The notes: generated from the sequence alone by a model not told the origin. 38,258 nt of DNA from an uncultured Eubacterium sp. (GCA_900545725.1 URAI01000013.1:1-38258); one strand, 5' to 3'. Shown: positions 1-8,746, counted from the stretch's first letter. Program-made: numbers and translations.

Positions 1-64
1 TGCTTCTTTTCCTGAAAATCCTAATAAGATTGCAAAGAAATATGCCGATATTATTTATAAATGA
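1..64 (+). CDS. 3' end of an upstream gene (partial)
   Basis: Reading from base 2 gives 20 codons ending in TGA at 62-64 (tail ...NPNKIAKKYADIIYK). The gene starts outside the window. The short charged helical tail gives no family. A second frame is also open over these few bases, so the reading frame is plausible but not certain. Confidence 0.42.
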   Translation, partial: ASFPENPNKIAKKYADIIYK

Positions 65-121
65 TGGCTGACAGACAAAGATTGATAAAAATATTAATTT
101 AGAAACGGAGGATAAGGTATT

Positions 122-892
122 ATGAGTGGTAGTATATCAGGAACAATGGACAATATTGGAGCATATGCACAGACAACATCGAATGTCAATTCAGATAAGA
201 AGACATCAAATGTAAAAAAGAATAATGCATCAGGTAAGACAGTTGGCAATCCTAAGTTAAGTGAAAAGGCATCGAAGTATTATGAACAGCTTAAGAGGAA
301 GTATTCTAATATGGATTTTGTGCTTGTAAGTAATGATATGAAAGAACAGGCGAAGGCTAATGCAGCAGGCTATGCTAATCCATCTAAGATGGTTGTACTG
401 GTTGATGAAGAAAAGATTGAAAGAATGGCAGAGGATGAGAATTACCGTAAGCAGTATGAAGGAATTATTGCAAATGCTGCAAGTGGGTTATCTTCCATGA
501 AGAGTGCATTTTCATCACAGTCTGATAATGTAAAAGGTTTTGGTATGCAGATTAATGATAATGGAACAACATCTTATTTTGCAGTGCTTAAGAAGTCATC
601 TAAGGATCAGAAGGCAAGAATAGAAAAAAATGCCGAAAAAAAGAAGCAGGACAAGAAGATTAAGGACAAGAAAGCAGAAGAAAAGAAGAACAAAGAAAAA
701 CTTGAAGAATCCAAAAGGACAGATAGCAGTATATCAGATGTAGAGGATTTGGACGATACGGTTGTAATTACAGCATCATCAGTTGAAGAATTAATTGAAA
801 AAGTAAAACAGTATAATCAGATGTATTCAGGTGATACGGTTATTTCCGATATAGAAAAGAACGTGGGTCAAAAATTTGATTATTCATTATAA
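122..892 (+). CDS. DUF6033 family protein
   Basis: 256-residue soluble protein with no signal peptide or membrane segment. The first 40 residues are low-complexity and rich in N/S/K. Residues about 45-165 form the conserved globular part, including the stretches KYYEQLKRKYSNMDFVLVS and NPSKMVVLVDEEKIERMA, which I recognise from DUF6033 proteins of Lachnospiraceae. Residues about 165-205 are an almost pure K/E/D helix, followed by an acidic linker and a short C-terminal helix. The ATG has a strong SD (ACGGAGG, about 107-113). It is followed after 78 bp by another highly charged protein on the same strand, so the two may be functionally linked. The molecular function of DUF6033 is unknown; the family call is from memory of the sequence type. 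Confidence 0.75.
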   Translation: MSGSISGTMDNIGAYAQTTSNVNSDKKTSNVKKNNASGKTVGNPKLSEKASKYYEQLKRKYSNMDFVLVSNDMKEQAKANAAGYANPSKMVVLVDEEKIERMAEDENYRKQYEGIIANAASGLSSMKSAFSSQSDNVKGFGMQINDNGTTSYFAVLKKSSKDQKARIEKNAEKKKQDKKIKDKKAEEKKNKEKLEESKRTDSSISDVEDLDDTVVITASSVEELIEKVKQYNQMYSGDTVISDIEKNVGQKFDYSL

Positions 893-970
893 TTATAATA
901 AATTAATTATTATAACATGAAGAATATAAAGAATCTGATTAGAAAATATTTCTGAATTTAATTGTGAAAG

Positions 971-2044
971 ATGAGAATTGACATCAATGGAATATTCAGA
1001 CCATTTGATACAAAAACAGGGGAGATTACACATATGATAATAGGAGGAACAGATAATAGTTCAGTAATAAGTCCGGGTAATATTAATGCAGGAGGCATTG
1101 ATACTGATAAGAATACAGGTTCATCAAGAAAAAAGAATAATAAAAGGTCAGATACAATATTTGCAGGTGACTTAAATATAAATGCAGACAGAAGCAGGCT
1201 TATTGAACAAAAAAGGCAGCTTGCAAGAAAGCGGGCAATGAAGCTTATTAAGAATGCATGGAATAATGATAAATCCAGACAGGGTTCTATTGATGAGCTG
1301 GAGAATACAAGAAATGAAAAGATATCTAAGAAAAGTGAATATAAAGATTATATAAATGATATTGAAAATCGAAAGAATGGATTAAAAGAGCAATATGGCA
1401 TTACAGACGATTCACAGGAGCAAAAAGACCTTGAACTCTTGGAAAAATATCAGAATAATGTTAATTTTATATCGCATGATGATTTCTCAGATGATGAGAT
1501 TAAAAGATTAAAAGAGCTGCAAAGTACTCCTCTGACAGATTATCAGAAAAAAGCACTCAGTCTTAACCGTATTCAAGGGAATTTCCGGTCGGAAATTGAT
1601 AATATTGACAGCAGCCTTATGGCTATTTCAGAAGCCATGCTTGAAGAAAAAAAGGAACAGGCGAAGTCACAGGATATGGTTAAAGCTGGTAATACGGCAG
1701 ATAAGATAACACAGGCAGTCAATGATGAGATAATGGGGATGTTGATAGCTGAGGGTAAGGATAAGCTTGATGATGATACAAAGAAAGCCGAGGAGAAGAA
1801 AGAAGAGCAGATAAAGAAAGCGGATGAACAGGATAAGCTTGATAAGAAGAAGGAAGAACAAAAAGACCAGGAAGATATTATAAAGGGTGACAATAAGACA
1901 GAAAGTCTTCAACAGAATATGGCATTAAAGAAGCAGAGTGATATTAATATAAGTGAGGCACAGGCGCATATTAAGAAGCTTATCAAAGAAAATAATATAA
2001 TTAATGAAGATATCAAGGGGATTGAAATTGATGTTAATTTCTAA
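971..2044 (+). CDS. charged coiled-coil protein of unknown function
   Basis: Up to 357 residues, no signal peptide and no membrane segments. The N-terminus (MRIDINGIFRPFDTKTGE) is followed by an S/N/G linker. Residues about 70-230 are helical with heptad-like charge patterns, residues about 265-305 are a K/E/D run (KKAEEKKEEQIKKADEQDKL), and the C-terminus is another helix. The start is ambiguous: ATG 971 has only a weak SD, whereas the in-frame ATG at 1034 is preceded by AGGGGAG at 1018-1024 with good spacing and would give 336 residues. I keep 971 because MRIDINGIF-type N-termini occur in related Lachnospiraceae proteins, but this is not decisive. No named family was recognised. The charge bias matches the DUF6033 protein upstream, suggesting a common partner or compartment. 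Confidence 0.7.
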   Translation: MRIDINGIFRPFDTKTGEITHMIIGGTDNSSVISPGNINAGGIDTDKNTGSSRKKNNKRSDTIFAGDLNINADRSRLIEQKRQLARKRAMKLIKNAWNNDKSRQGSIDELENTRNEKISKKSEYKDYINDIENRKNGLKEQYGITDDSQEQKDLELLEKYQNNVNFISHDDFSDDEIKRLKELQSTPLTDYQKKALSLNRIQGNFRSEIDNIDSSLMAISEAMLEEKKEQAKSQDMVKAGNTADKITQAVNDEIMGMLIAEGKDKLDDDTKKAEEKKEEQIKKADEQDKLDKKKEEQKDQEDIIKGDNKTESLQQNMALKKQSDINISEAQAHIKKLIKENNIINEDIKGIEIDVNF

Positions 2045-2154
2045 TAGTGTAAGAAGTGATGTATATATTAATTATCATATAAGTATTATTTATTTCACAT
2101 CCATATAGACGAAGGGGGAATTCAGACTGAGCTATAAAAATATTTTAGTAAATA

Positions 2155-2190
2155 TGTAAGATTGACATGTCAATCTTACAAGCATATAAT
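2155..2190 (+). promoter_or_regulatory. perfect sigma-A promoter with -35 inside a 26-bp palindrome
   Basis: TTGACA at 2162-2167 and TATAAT at 2185-2190, separated by 17 bp, match the sigma-A consensus at all twelve positions. Bases 2155-2180 are a perfect palindrome with half-site TGTAAGATTGACA and no central spacer, so the -35 lies wholly inside it. The predicted transcription start is near 2197, about 60-70 bp before the kinase-like gene at 2269. A consensus-strength promoter under a symmetric site is the expected layout for tight repression by a dimeric regulator. No T-run follows the palindrome, which argues against a terminator. The regulator is unknown and no regulator gene is adjacent. 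Confidence 0.82.
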
Positions 2191-2268
2191 TGCCATACAG
2201 GATAATTGTAAAATAACAGGCATGAATAAATTATAGTATGTATTATTTGTGCAGAAATGAGGCTTGAT

Positions 2269-2844
2269 ATGATAATTACAGTAGCAAGAAAATGTGGCTG
2301 TTATGGAGATACACTGGGTCAGGAACTGGCGAAAAGATATGGTATTCCTTTTTATGATAAGGAGCGTATATCAGAGCTTGCAAAAGAAAAGGATATATAT
2401 GATAAGTATCCTGATTATTATGGTGAGATCCCTGTTAATACATTGTTGTATACAATATCTGTAACAGAAGAAGATGATGTATTATATGATAAGCCAAAGA
2501 AGGCGCTTGCAAGTCTTATTGATGGTCAGGATTGCGTAGTCCTTGGAAGATGTGGTAATTATGCATTCAAAGACAGAAAAGATAAGATATCAATATTCCT
2601 TACGGGGGATGATGATAAAAGAATTGCGCATATAGCAGAAAAACATGGCTATTCCGAGCGTAAGGCTGCTAATATTGTTAAGGAAACAGATGACAGAAGA
2701 AGTTCCTATCATGAGTATTATTCAGGAGAAACATGGGGGTTATCCGATAATTATGATTTGTGTGTCAATGTATCAAAGCTTGGATTTGATAAGACTTTAA
2801 AGCTTATAGAAGATTATATCGATACAAGAATTAGCAATGAGTAA
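2269..2844 (+). CDS. cytidylate kinase-like family protein
   Basis: 191-residue cytosolic P-loop-type protein of the cytidylate-kinase-like family (PF13189). It opens with IITVARKCGCYGDTLGQ, a divergent form of the family's ITI-RxxGSGG start, then LAKRYGIPFYDKERISELA. The mid-section DGQDCVVLGRCGNYAFKD and the basic DDRRSSYHEYYSG segment correspond to the NMP-binding/lid region. The glycine-rich loop reads GCYGDTLG rather than GSGGREIG, so nucleotide handling may differ from true Cmk. I chose ATG 2269 over 2257 because TGAGG (2258-2262) is an SD for 2269 and there is no SD for 2257. It lies 25 bp upstream of the polyphosphate phosphotransferase and probably shares its transcript from the promoter at 2162-2190. 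Substrate unproven. Confidence 0.82.
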   Translation: MIITVARKCGCYGDTLGQELAKRYGIPFYDKERISELAKEKDIYDKYPDYYGEIPVNTLLYTISVTEEDDVLYDKPKKALASLIDGQDCVVLGRCGNYAFKDRKDKISIFLTGDDDKRIAHIAEKHGYSERKAANIVKETDDRRSSYHEYYSGETWGLSDNYDLCVNVSKLGFDKTLKLIEDYIDTRISNE

Positions 2845-2869
2845 TTAATTTATATAGCAGGGAGGGTTT

Positions 2870-4327
2870 ATGTTAGAAAATGTTATTTTAGATACTGATG
2901 TTAATAAAGATCAGATAAAGAATACACTTAAGTCGGAGGTTAAAAGATTAGGAGAACGCCTTTCAGTATTACAGCAGGAGATAAAGAGGAATAATATTCC
3001 TGTAATAGTTCTTTTTGAAGGCTGGGGAGCGGCCGGTAAGGGCAGTCTTATTGGAAAGACAATACTTAATCTTGACCCAAGAGGCTCAAGCATGTTTAAT
3101 ACAACAAAGCCAACCCAGGAAGAGCTAAGAAAACCATTTATGAACAGATTCTGGTGTGATATACCGCAGAATGGGGAGATTGCTTTTTTTGACAGAGGCT
3201 GGTATTTTGAATATTCTAAGAAGAATAAGGAAAGTATTAACATATTTGAAAGACAGTTAAGGGATAATGGTTATCTTGTTATAAAAATATTCCTGCATAT
3301 AACAAAGGAAGAACAGAGAGCCAGATTTGGCAGGTTATTAGCATCAAAGAATACTGCATGGCGTGTAACTGATAAGGATTTAAAGGAAAATAAAAATTAC
3401 GATAAGTCATATAAAAAATATGATGAGATGTTAGAAGAAACTAACACTGAATATGCACCCTGGAATGTTATATCCGGAATGGATAAGACAGAGGCGATGC
3501 ATGAGATATTAAGTATAATTGTTGAAAATATTGAAGCCCGTATAAAGTCTAATGATGGAGATGGTATTGGAATAAGACCGGAAGATATGCAGCATGAGCT
3601 TGTTGATATGCCTAAACTTAAAGATGTTGACCTTGCTATATGCTCAATGGAAGAGGATGAATATAGAAAGACTCTTAAGAAGCTGCAAAAAAAGCTGGGC
3701 AGACTGGCTTACAGGCTGTATAAGAAAAGAATACCGCTGATAATATGTTATGAGGGTTGGGATGCGGCAGGAAAAGGTGGTAACATTAAGAGAGTTGCAG
3801 CAAGCCTTGACCCTAGGGATTATGAAGTTACTCCGATAGCAGCACCAGTGTCATATGAGAAAAACAGACATTTCTTATGGAGATTCCAGAATAGACTCCC
3901 TAAGACAGGACATATAGCCATATTTGACAGAACATGGTATGGAAGAGTTATGGTAGAAAGACTTGAAGGCTTTTGCAGTGAGAATTCATGGAAGAGGGCA
4001 TATAACGAGATTAATGAATTTGAGGCAGAGCTTAATGAATGGGGAGCAGTTGTTGTAAAATTCTGGTTACAGATAGATAAAGATGAGCAGTTAAAGAGAT
4101 TTACTGACAGACAGAATACTCCTGAAAAACAGTGGAAGATTACTGATGAGGACTGGCGTAACAGAGAAAAATGGGATAAGTATGAAGTAGCAGTCAATCA
4201 GATGATTAAGTATACTTCAACCAGAAAATGCCCATGGACAATAATTGAATCTAACAGTAAATATTATGCAAGAATTAAGGCACTTGAAACAATTATAGCA
4301 GCAGTTGAGAAGAAACTTGCAGAATAA
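2870..4327 (+). CDS. pap: polyphosphate:AMP phosphotransferase (tandem PPK2 domains)
   Basis: 485 residues with two PPK2 domains, the architecture and length of PAP enzymes that convert AMP to ADP using polyphosphate. Domain 1: Walker A EGWGAAGKGS at 50-59 and Walker B FFDRGWY at 106-112. Domain 2: Walker A EGWDAAGKGGN at 295-305 and Walker B FDRTWYGRVMVER at 352-364. Domain 2 keeps the canonical FDR[ST]WYGRV-VER sequence while domain 1 has degenerated after FDRGWY, consistent with the known pattern in which the C-terminal half carries most of the activity. SD GGGAGG at 2860-2865. It follows the cytidylate-kinase-like gene and ends before a long inverted repeat at 4406-4512. Likely role: nucleotide and energy salvage from polyphosphate in the cytosol. 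Confidence 0.92.
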   Translation: MLENVILDTDVNKDQIKNTLKSEVKRLGERLSVLQQEIKRNNIPVIVLFEGWGAAGKGSLIGKTILNLDPRGSSMFNTTKPTQEELRKPFMNRFWCDIPQNGEIAFFDRGWYFEYSKKNKESINIFERQLRDNGYLVIKIFLHITKEEQRARFGRLLASKNTAWRVTDKDLKENKNYDKSYKKYDEMLEETNTEYAPWNVISGMDKTEAMHEILSIIVENIEARIKSNDGDGIGIRPEDMQHELVDMPKLKDVDLAICSMEEDEYRKTLKKLQKKLGRLAYRLYKKRIPLIICYEGWDAAGKGGNIKRVAASLDPRDYEVTPIAAPVSYEKNRHFLWRFQNRLPKTGHIAIFDRTWYGRVMVERLEGFCSENSWKRAYNEINEFEAELNEWGAVVVKFWLQIDKDEQLKRFTDRQNTPEKQWKITDEDWRNREKWDKYEVAVNQMIKYTSTRKCPWTIIESNSKYYARIKALETIIAAVEKKLAE

Positions 4328-4405
4328 ATATACCATATCCGACAGTATATTTATCTAACAGCCTGTTTGTTGTTAAGATATTTTGAATATAATTATAATA
4401 TAAAG

Positions 4406-4512
4406 GCAAAACAGACTGCCGCATTAATGAAATGCACACTTTATATAAGATTATTTGCAAAGCAGATATCTGTATAAGGTATAATTTCATTAATGCGGCA
4501 GTCTGTTTTTGC
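4406..4512. repeat. 107-bp inverted-repeat element, possible bidirectional terminator
   Basis: Arms 4406-4433 and 4484-4512 are complementary over 28 positions with a single extra T (4510) in the right arm; the core arm is GACTGCCGCATTAATGAAAT. The 50-base interior can pair further (4438-4445 with 4473-4480). It separates two convergent genes, and T-rich/A-rich flanks on both sides would let it terminate both. Its CTGCCGCATTAAT arm is shared with the element at 25719-25803. Confidence 0.85.
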
Positions 4513-4517
4513 TTAAT

Positions 4518-6284
4518 TTAATTAGTAATGGTGTCAGAAGTATAACCATCATCAGAGCTGTCAGTACCGGAATCATAAGGAACATAATCAGACTCGTCTT
4601 CACCGGCTTCATTTTCAATTTCTTCAATAAGCTCTTCATATTGTTCATCTGTTAATATGGCAGGAACCTCAAATATGATATATCCGTCAATTTCATCAAG
4701 AATATCTATACTGTACTGTATTCGTGGTTCTATATTTTCATATTGTGTAGGAGTGCATACAAGAACCATTCGGTCTATATTATCGGTAGGAATAAAGTGT
4801 TTATTACTTGTACCCCATCCGATATATGTTCCAACAAATGGTCCGTCAACAATAGTAAGGTCACTTTCAATAAGTCTTGCAATTCGTGATACTTCAATTA
4901 TTTCAGAATCACTGTCACCGAGGAAGTATATTTTTTTATAATCTGTATTATTCTCTACATACTTAACAATTGCTTCGCTTGTATTATATGAATTACGTGA
5001 ACTGTAATAATATACGAATACTATGTTGTTTAATATCCATATTATGCTTATAACAGTCATTACCGATGTAAATATAAGGCGGTTTTTCTGCTCTTTAAGC
5101 CATTTAATCATCCGGTCTATACCAATACCTATAATAAGAAAGCTTGCAACAACAGGTATAAGGTGGTATCTGAATTCAAATGACTCCGAGCCGTAAGTCG
5201 TATCAGTAAGTATAAGAACTGCGAGGTTGACAGCAATTATACAGCAAACCTGACCGGTTACTATTTTATCGGCTTTATTGTCACCAGATTGTATTATAAG
5301 ACCTGACAGAGGTTTTAATGCCTTAATTGTTGCAACAACTATTATAATAACTATAATAAATGCAGCCATATGCGACAGATAATGTATGCCAAATGCTGAT
5401 GTAACACGGATGTCCTTACTTGGAAGTGCACCAAAAAGCTCGGCTATACCAACAAAGCATTTAGCAAGATTATTAACAAAGTTATTAACAGAGGACAGTA
5501 TCATTTCATTGGTAAATACCGATGCACCATAAATCTTAGCAGAAACGTATCCTGCCGCATATATAATCAGGCTTATTAATAAAAGAAGTGAGCGTTTGTT
5601 AATAATATTTCTTAAACTGCCACTGCATATTGTACAATACAGTTCATATATTATAATAGGAAACAGTCCACATATAAGCAGATATAAACCACATGACAGG
5701 GCTGTAAGATATATTGAAATAAAATAAGTTATAAGTATGTGTAAGTATTTTTTAACAGGTATGTTAAAACGAAGTTTTAGTATAAGGTCAATAAGCATTA
5801 TAGGTATAAGAACTTTAATGATATAATAAGCAGCACCTGTAAACATCATTGGCATGTAGCCTAAAGGTTCAAGTGAATAAGGTGTAAGTAAAAGAACATA
5901 TATAATCATTCTGGGAAGCTTAGGAAGCTTGAGCATTTTAAATATATCTCTGAATATGTATATGTATAACATTACACCAAGGCAGTCAGCAATGCCGTAT
6001 GCAAGAAAAATATTATGGGTTATGCCATAAAATATGCTTGCCGGTATAATAACTGAATCAAGACCGAGAGTTGACTGGTATTCCCAGTTTTTTAAGAAGA
6101 TAGTCTTCTGATTCCATATCTCCATAGCCTGTGCCATGGCAGCAGAAGAGTCAAAACCTGCTTCGTATTTTAAATGTGTAAGATTAAAGATAAATATTAA
6201 CATAAGCTGGGTTATAACAAATAATTCAAAAAAAATAACCCATGGATTAGTATTCTTTAATCTCGAAATAACTGTATTTTTCAT
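4518..6284 (-). CDS. polytopic membrane protein, GT-C glycosyltransferase-like
   Basis: 588 residues with about 10-11 hydrophobic segments over residues 15-430, then a cytosolic or extracytoplasmic domain of about 120 residues (KKIYFLGDSDSEIIEVSRIA onwards) and an acidic D/S/T/E-rich tail of about 40 residues. The first loop after TM1, with GFDSSAAMAQAMEIW and a nearby LGLDS, resembles the acidic first loop of GT-C-fold membrane glycosyltransferases, so a lipid-linked-sugar transferase is my best guess. A TTG at 6303-6305 is in frame, but the ATG at 6282-6284 has GAGGAA as SD with proper spacing, so I start there. It converges on the PAP gene and is divergent from the hydrolase gene at 6752. 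No partner glycosylation genes are adjacent. Confidence 0.68.
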   Translation of the reverse strand: MKNTVISRLKNTNPWVIFFELFVITQLMLIFIFNLTHLKYEAGFDSSAAMAQAMEIWNQKTIFLKNWEYQSTLGLDSVIIPASIFYGITHNIFLAYGIADCLGVMLYIYIFRDIFKMLKLPKLPRMIIYVLLLTPYSLEPLGYMPMMFTGAAYYIIKVLIPIMLIDLILKLRFNIPVKKYLHILITYFISIYLTALSCGLYLLICGLFPIIIYELYCTICSGSLRNIINKRSLLLLISLIIYAAGYVSAKIYGASVFTNEMILSSVNNFVNNLAKCFVGIAELFGALPSKDIRVTSAFGIHYLSHMAAFIIVIIIVVATIKALKPLSGLIIQSGDNKADKIVTGQVCCIIAVNLAVLILTDTTYGSESFEFRYHLIPVVASFLIIGIGIDRMIKWLKEQKNRLIFTSVMTVISIIWILNNIVFVYYYSSRNSYNTSEAIVKYVENNTDYKKIYFLGDSDSEIIEVSRIARLIESDLTIVDGPFVGTYIGWGTSNKHFIPTDNIDRMVLVCTPTQYENIEPRIQYSIDILDEIDGYIIFEVPAILTDEQYEELIEEIENEAGEDESDYVPYDSGTDSSDDGYTSDTITN

Positions 6285-6751
6285 AAGTTCCTCATTTCCA
6301 GGCAATGCCTCTAAAGTCTATATTAACAATAAAGGTAATTCTTAAATTTTTTAAAATATAAAGGTGATGCTTTTGTATATATTATCAGTCAATATATCAG
6401 ACATGAAACATTAGTTATGTGATACTGTGTAAAAAGCAATTTATATTTTACTATAAATTATATAAAATAAACAATAGTTTATAAAGATAAAATTGTATGT
6501 TTATATGGAATTATAATAAAATGAACTGCTGTTTTTTCCTTTATTGTCCGCTCTTTATTAAATAACCTGATATATGTTATAATTAAATAAAATCATAAAT
6601 ATATTTATATATTAATATATTAATAGGCATGGATATAACACTTCCTATATTTCATGGATTAATATCATATGTATAATTGTATAAGAAAAAAATACTTTGA
6701 ATAAATCGGACACTCATATAGTATAATTGTTTTATAAAAATGGAGGTAAAT
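6285..6751 (+). promoter_or_regulatory. divergent intergenic region with two candidate rightward promoters
   Basis: This very AT-rich stretch holds an extended -10 (TGTTATAAT, 6575-6583) with a weak -35 TTATTA 17 bp upstream, and nearer the gene a -10 TATAAT at 6722-6727 with TTGAAT at 6697-6702 (spacing 19). Either could drive the gene at 6752. I see no coding potential, hairpin terminator or strong operator here, and no convincing leftward promoter for the membrane protein. Confidence 0.45.
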
Positions 6752-7849
6752 ATGGCTGATATAAGTGATTATCTGTGTTGGAGAGGCGATATTACATTTG
6801 AACAGGATCCGTTTAATGATGTTGATAATCTGATACTTGCACAGATTGCATATGTAGATTTTTCAGATATTATTCCGGCACCCGGAATACGCTCACAACT
6901 GACTTTACAAGAGGCAGCCAGGCTGTTTTTTAATAAACATTCAATAGAAGAATTAAAGGCGGTAAAGACCTTTATTAAAGATGTACCTTTTTTTATGAGG
7001 GAAGCGGCGGCAACGGACAGATTTAAGGATGTAATTCTTTCTGATTATGTGGATATGGTGGATGATGACAGGCAGATGCAATTTGCGGCATTTCATGTGC
7101 ATATTCCTGATGGAACAATATATGTTACTTTTCGTGGGACAGATGATTCAATTGCAGGCTGGAGAGAGGATTTTAATATGAGTTTTATGAGTCCTGTGCC
7201 AAGTCAGATTGAAGCAGTTAAATATATAGGTGAAACTCTTAAAGGCAGTACATGTGATATAAGACTGGGTGGACATTCTAAGGGTGGCAATCTTGCAATA
7301 TACGGTGCTGTGATGTCTGATAAGGATATACAGGCACGTATTACAGATGTATATAATAATGATGGACCTGGTTTTGACAGGGCAATGATTGAGGATATAA
7401 GATATCAGCGTATGCTTCCTAAGATTAAAACGATTGTTCCATATCATTCATTTGTTGGAATGTTACTTGAACATGAAGAGGACTATAGAGTTGTAAAGAG
7501 CAACAAGAGAGGAATTATGCAGCATGATGCAATGTCATGGCAGGTTATGGGAAAACGCTTTGTAACACATTGTAAGGTCAGCAGGGAAAGTGCAGTAATA
7601 CAGGAGGCAATGAGCAAATGGATTAACGGTATGGATATGGAAGAAAGGGCTGAATTTGTTGATGCGTTATTTTCAATACTTACAGCAAGCGGCGCTGTTA
7701 ATCTGTCCGATGTAAATGCGGATTTGTTTAAAAGTGCAGGAGCGGCAATCAAGATGTTTAATTCCCTTGATGCACAGACAAGGTCAATGCTTAGTAAAAT
7801 GCTTATGTCTTTGAGAGGAGAGATTGCAAGAGCAAGAAAGAATATATAG
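6752..7849 (+). CDS. DUF2974 (Mbeg1-like) alpha/beta hydrolase
   Basis: 365-residue cytosolic protein with a lipase-type alpha/beta hydrolase fold. The nucleophile elbow is GGHSKGGNLA, Ser176. Upstream of it TFRGTDDSIAGWREDF (126-141) is the oxyanion-side strand and loop found in class-3-lipase-like and DUF2974 proteins. Candidate acid is the Asp in NNDGPGF and candidate base the His in VPYHSFVG or LLEHEEDY. The start is ATG 6752, which has TGGAGG at 6741-6746; the upstream ATG 6740 contains the SD itself. Family members are widespread in Lachnospiraceae and their substrate is unknown. The next gene starts 32 bp downstream with hardly any SD of its own, suggesting co-transcription with the nuclease and helicase genes. 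Confidence 0.85.
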   Translation: MADISDYLCWRGDITFEQDPFNDVDNLILAQIAYVDFSDIIPAPGIRSQLTLQEAARLFFNKHSIEELKAVKTFIKDVPFFMREAAATDRFKDVILSDYVDMVDDDRQMQFAAFHVHIPDGTIYVTFRGTDDSIAGWREDFNMSFMSPVPSQIEAVKYIGETLKGSTCDIRLGGHSKGGNLAIYGAVMSDKDIQARITDVYNNDGPGFDRAMIEDIRYQRMLPKIKTIVPYHSFVGMLLEHEEDYRVVKSNKRGIMQHDAMSWQVMGKRFVTHCKVSRESAVIQEAMSKWINGMDMEERAEFVDALFSILTASGAVNLSDVNADLFKSAGAAIKMFNSLDAQTRSMLSKMLMSLRGEIARARKNI

Positions 7850-7881
7850 AAAATTTAACAGGTGTAATTGATCAGATTAAC

Positions 7882-8718
7882 ATGAAAAAGAAGAAAAATA
7901 TAATATTAAATGATGATACAACAAATATAATATGTGAAGATTTTAACAATGTAAAAGAGAATATTGATATATCAGAATATGTTATGTATGACAGATTTGA
8001 TAAAGCCAGAGATGCAATGCTTGAGAGCATAAGGCATAATAAAGGAATTGGCACACTTTCTGAAAAGACAGTGCATGGAATGTTTAAGCTGTTTTATGAG
8101 CCTGATGAGGATAAACATGAGGTGGCTGTTGACGGATATTTTGCAGATATCTGTAATGAGAATGGCATTATTGAGATACAGAATGGCAATTTTAATAAAA
8201 TACGTGATAAGCTTATGATATTTCTTAATCATTATCCGGTAACAGTAGTATATCCTCTGCCATATAACAAGAGATTATCGCTGATTGATAAGGATACTAT
8301 GTCAATTATAAAAAGGCGTAAATCACCAAAACATTACTCAGAATATGATGCATTTTACGAATTATATAAGATAAAAGATATGTTATCAGCTCCGAATCTT
8401 AGTATACAGCTTGTACTTATGGATGTGGAGGAGTACAGGCTCTTTATGGGACGTAACAGCAGAGGACGGGATGAATCGCAAAGGTATGACAGAATACCTG
8501 TTGGAATAAGAAGCATTATAAGTATAGAGCAGGTTGAGGATTATATGCAGTTTGTACCGTATGAACTGGAAAGTGGTTTTACATCAGCTGATTTTGCTGA
8601 TGTCTGTGGTATATCAAGGCAGAGTGCGGGAATGGTTCTTAATATACTTAATTCAACAGGAACTGTAATAAGGACAGGAAAGAGAAAAAATATGTATATA
8701 TATGATGTAAAAAATTAG
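7882..8718 (+). CDS. putative PD-(D/E)XK nuclease-like protein with C-terminal winged helix
   Basis: 278 residues, no signal or membrane segments. Residues about 45-125 carry a pattern that fits a PD-(D/E)XK core: Glu61 in a helix (LSEKTVHGMFK), then a strand with Asp84/Asp89 (VDGYFADI), then IIEIQNGNF with Glu98-x-Gln100 in place of E-x-K, then a basic helix (KIRDKLM). Residues about 226-278 look like a winged helix-turn-helix (SADFADVCGISRQSAGMVLN plus a basic wing TGKRKNMYIYDV). Together they suggest a DNA-binding, possibly DNA-cleaving, protein. The Gln for Lys means catalysis is uncertain. It lies 28 bp upstream of a nuclease-helicase fusion, which supports a DNA-processing role. The SD at the ATG is poor, so translational coupling to the DUF2974 gene is possible. 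Fold assignment is by eye. Confidence 0.6.
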   Translation: MKKKKNIILNDDTTNIICEDFNNVKENIDISEYVMYDRFDKARDAMLESIRHNKGIGTLSEKTVHGMFKLFYEPDEDKHEVAVDGYFADICNENGIIEIQNGNFNKIRDKLMIFLNHYPVTVVYPLPYNKRLSLIDKDTMSIIKRRKSPKHYSEYDAFYELYKIKDMLSAPNLSIQLVLMDVEEYRLFMGRNSRGRDESQRYDRIPVGIRSIISIEQVEDYMQFVPYELESGFTSADFADVCGISRQSAGMVLNILNSTGTVIRTGKRKNMYIYDVKN

Positions 8719-8746
8719 ATTGATGAATATAAGGTAAGAAAGTATT

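Noticed and set aside
1573..1893. Leftward hydrophobic, Ser/Phe-rich frames opposite the coiled-coil gene
   Set aside because: They are the antisense of Lys/Glu-rich codons (AAG/GAA read as CTT/TTC), with no SD; typical shadow frames.
2155..2180. Palindrome as a rho-independent terminator
   Set aside because: No T-run follows, and it coincides with the -35 of a perfect promoter.
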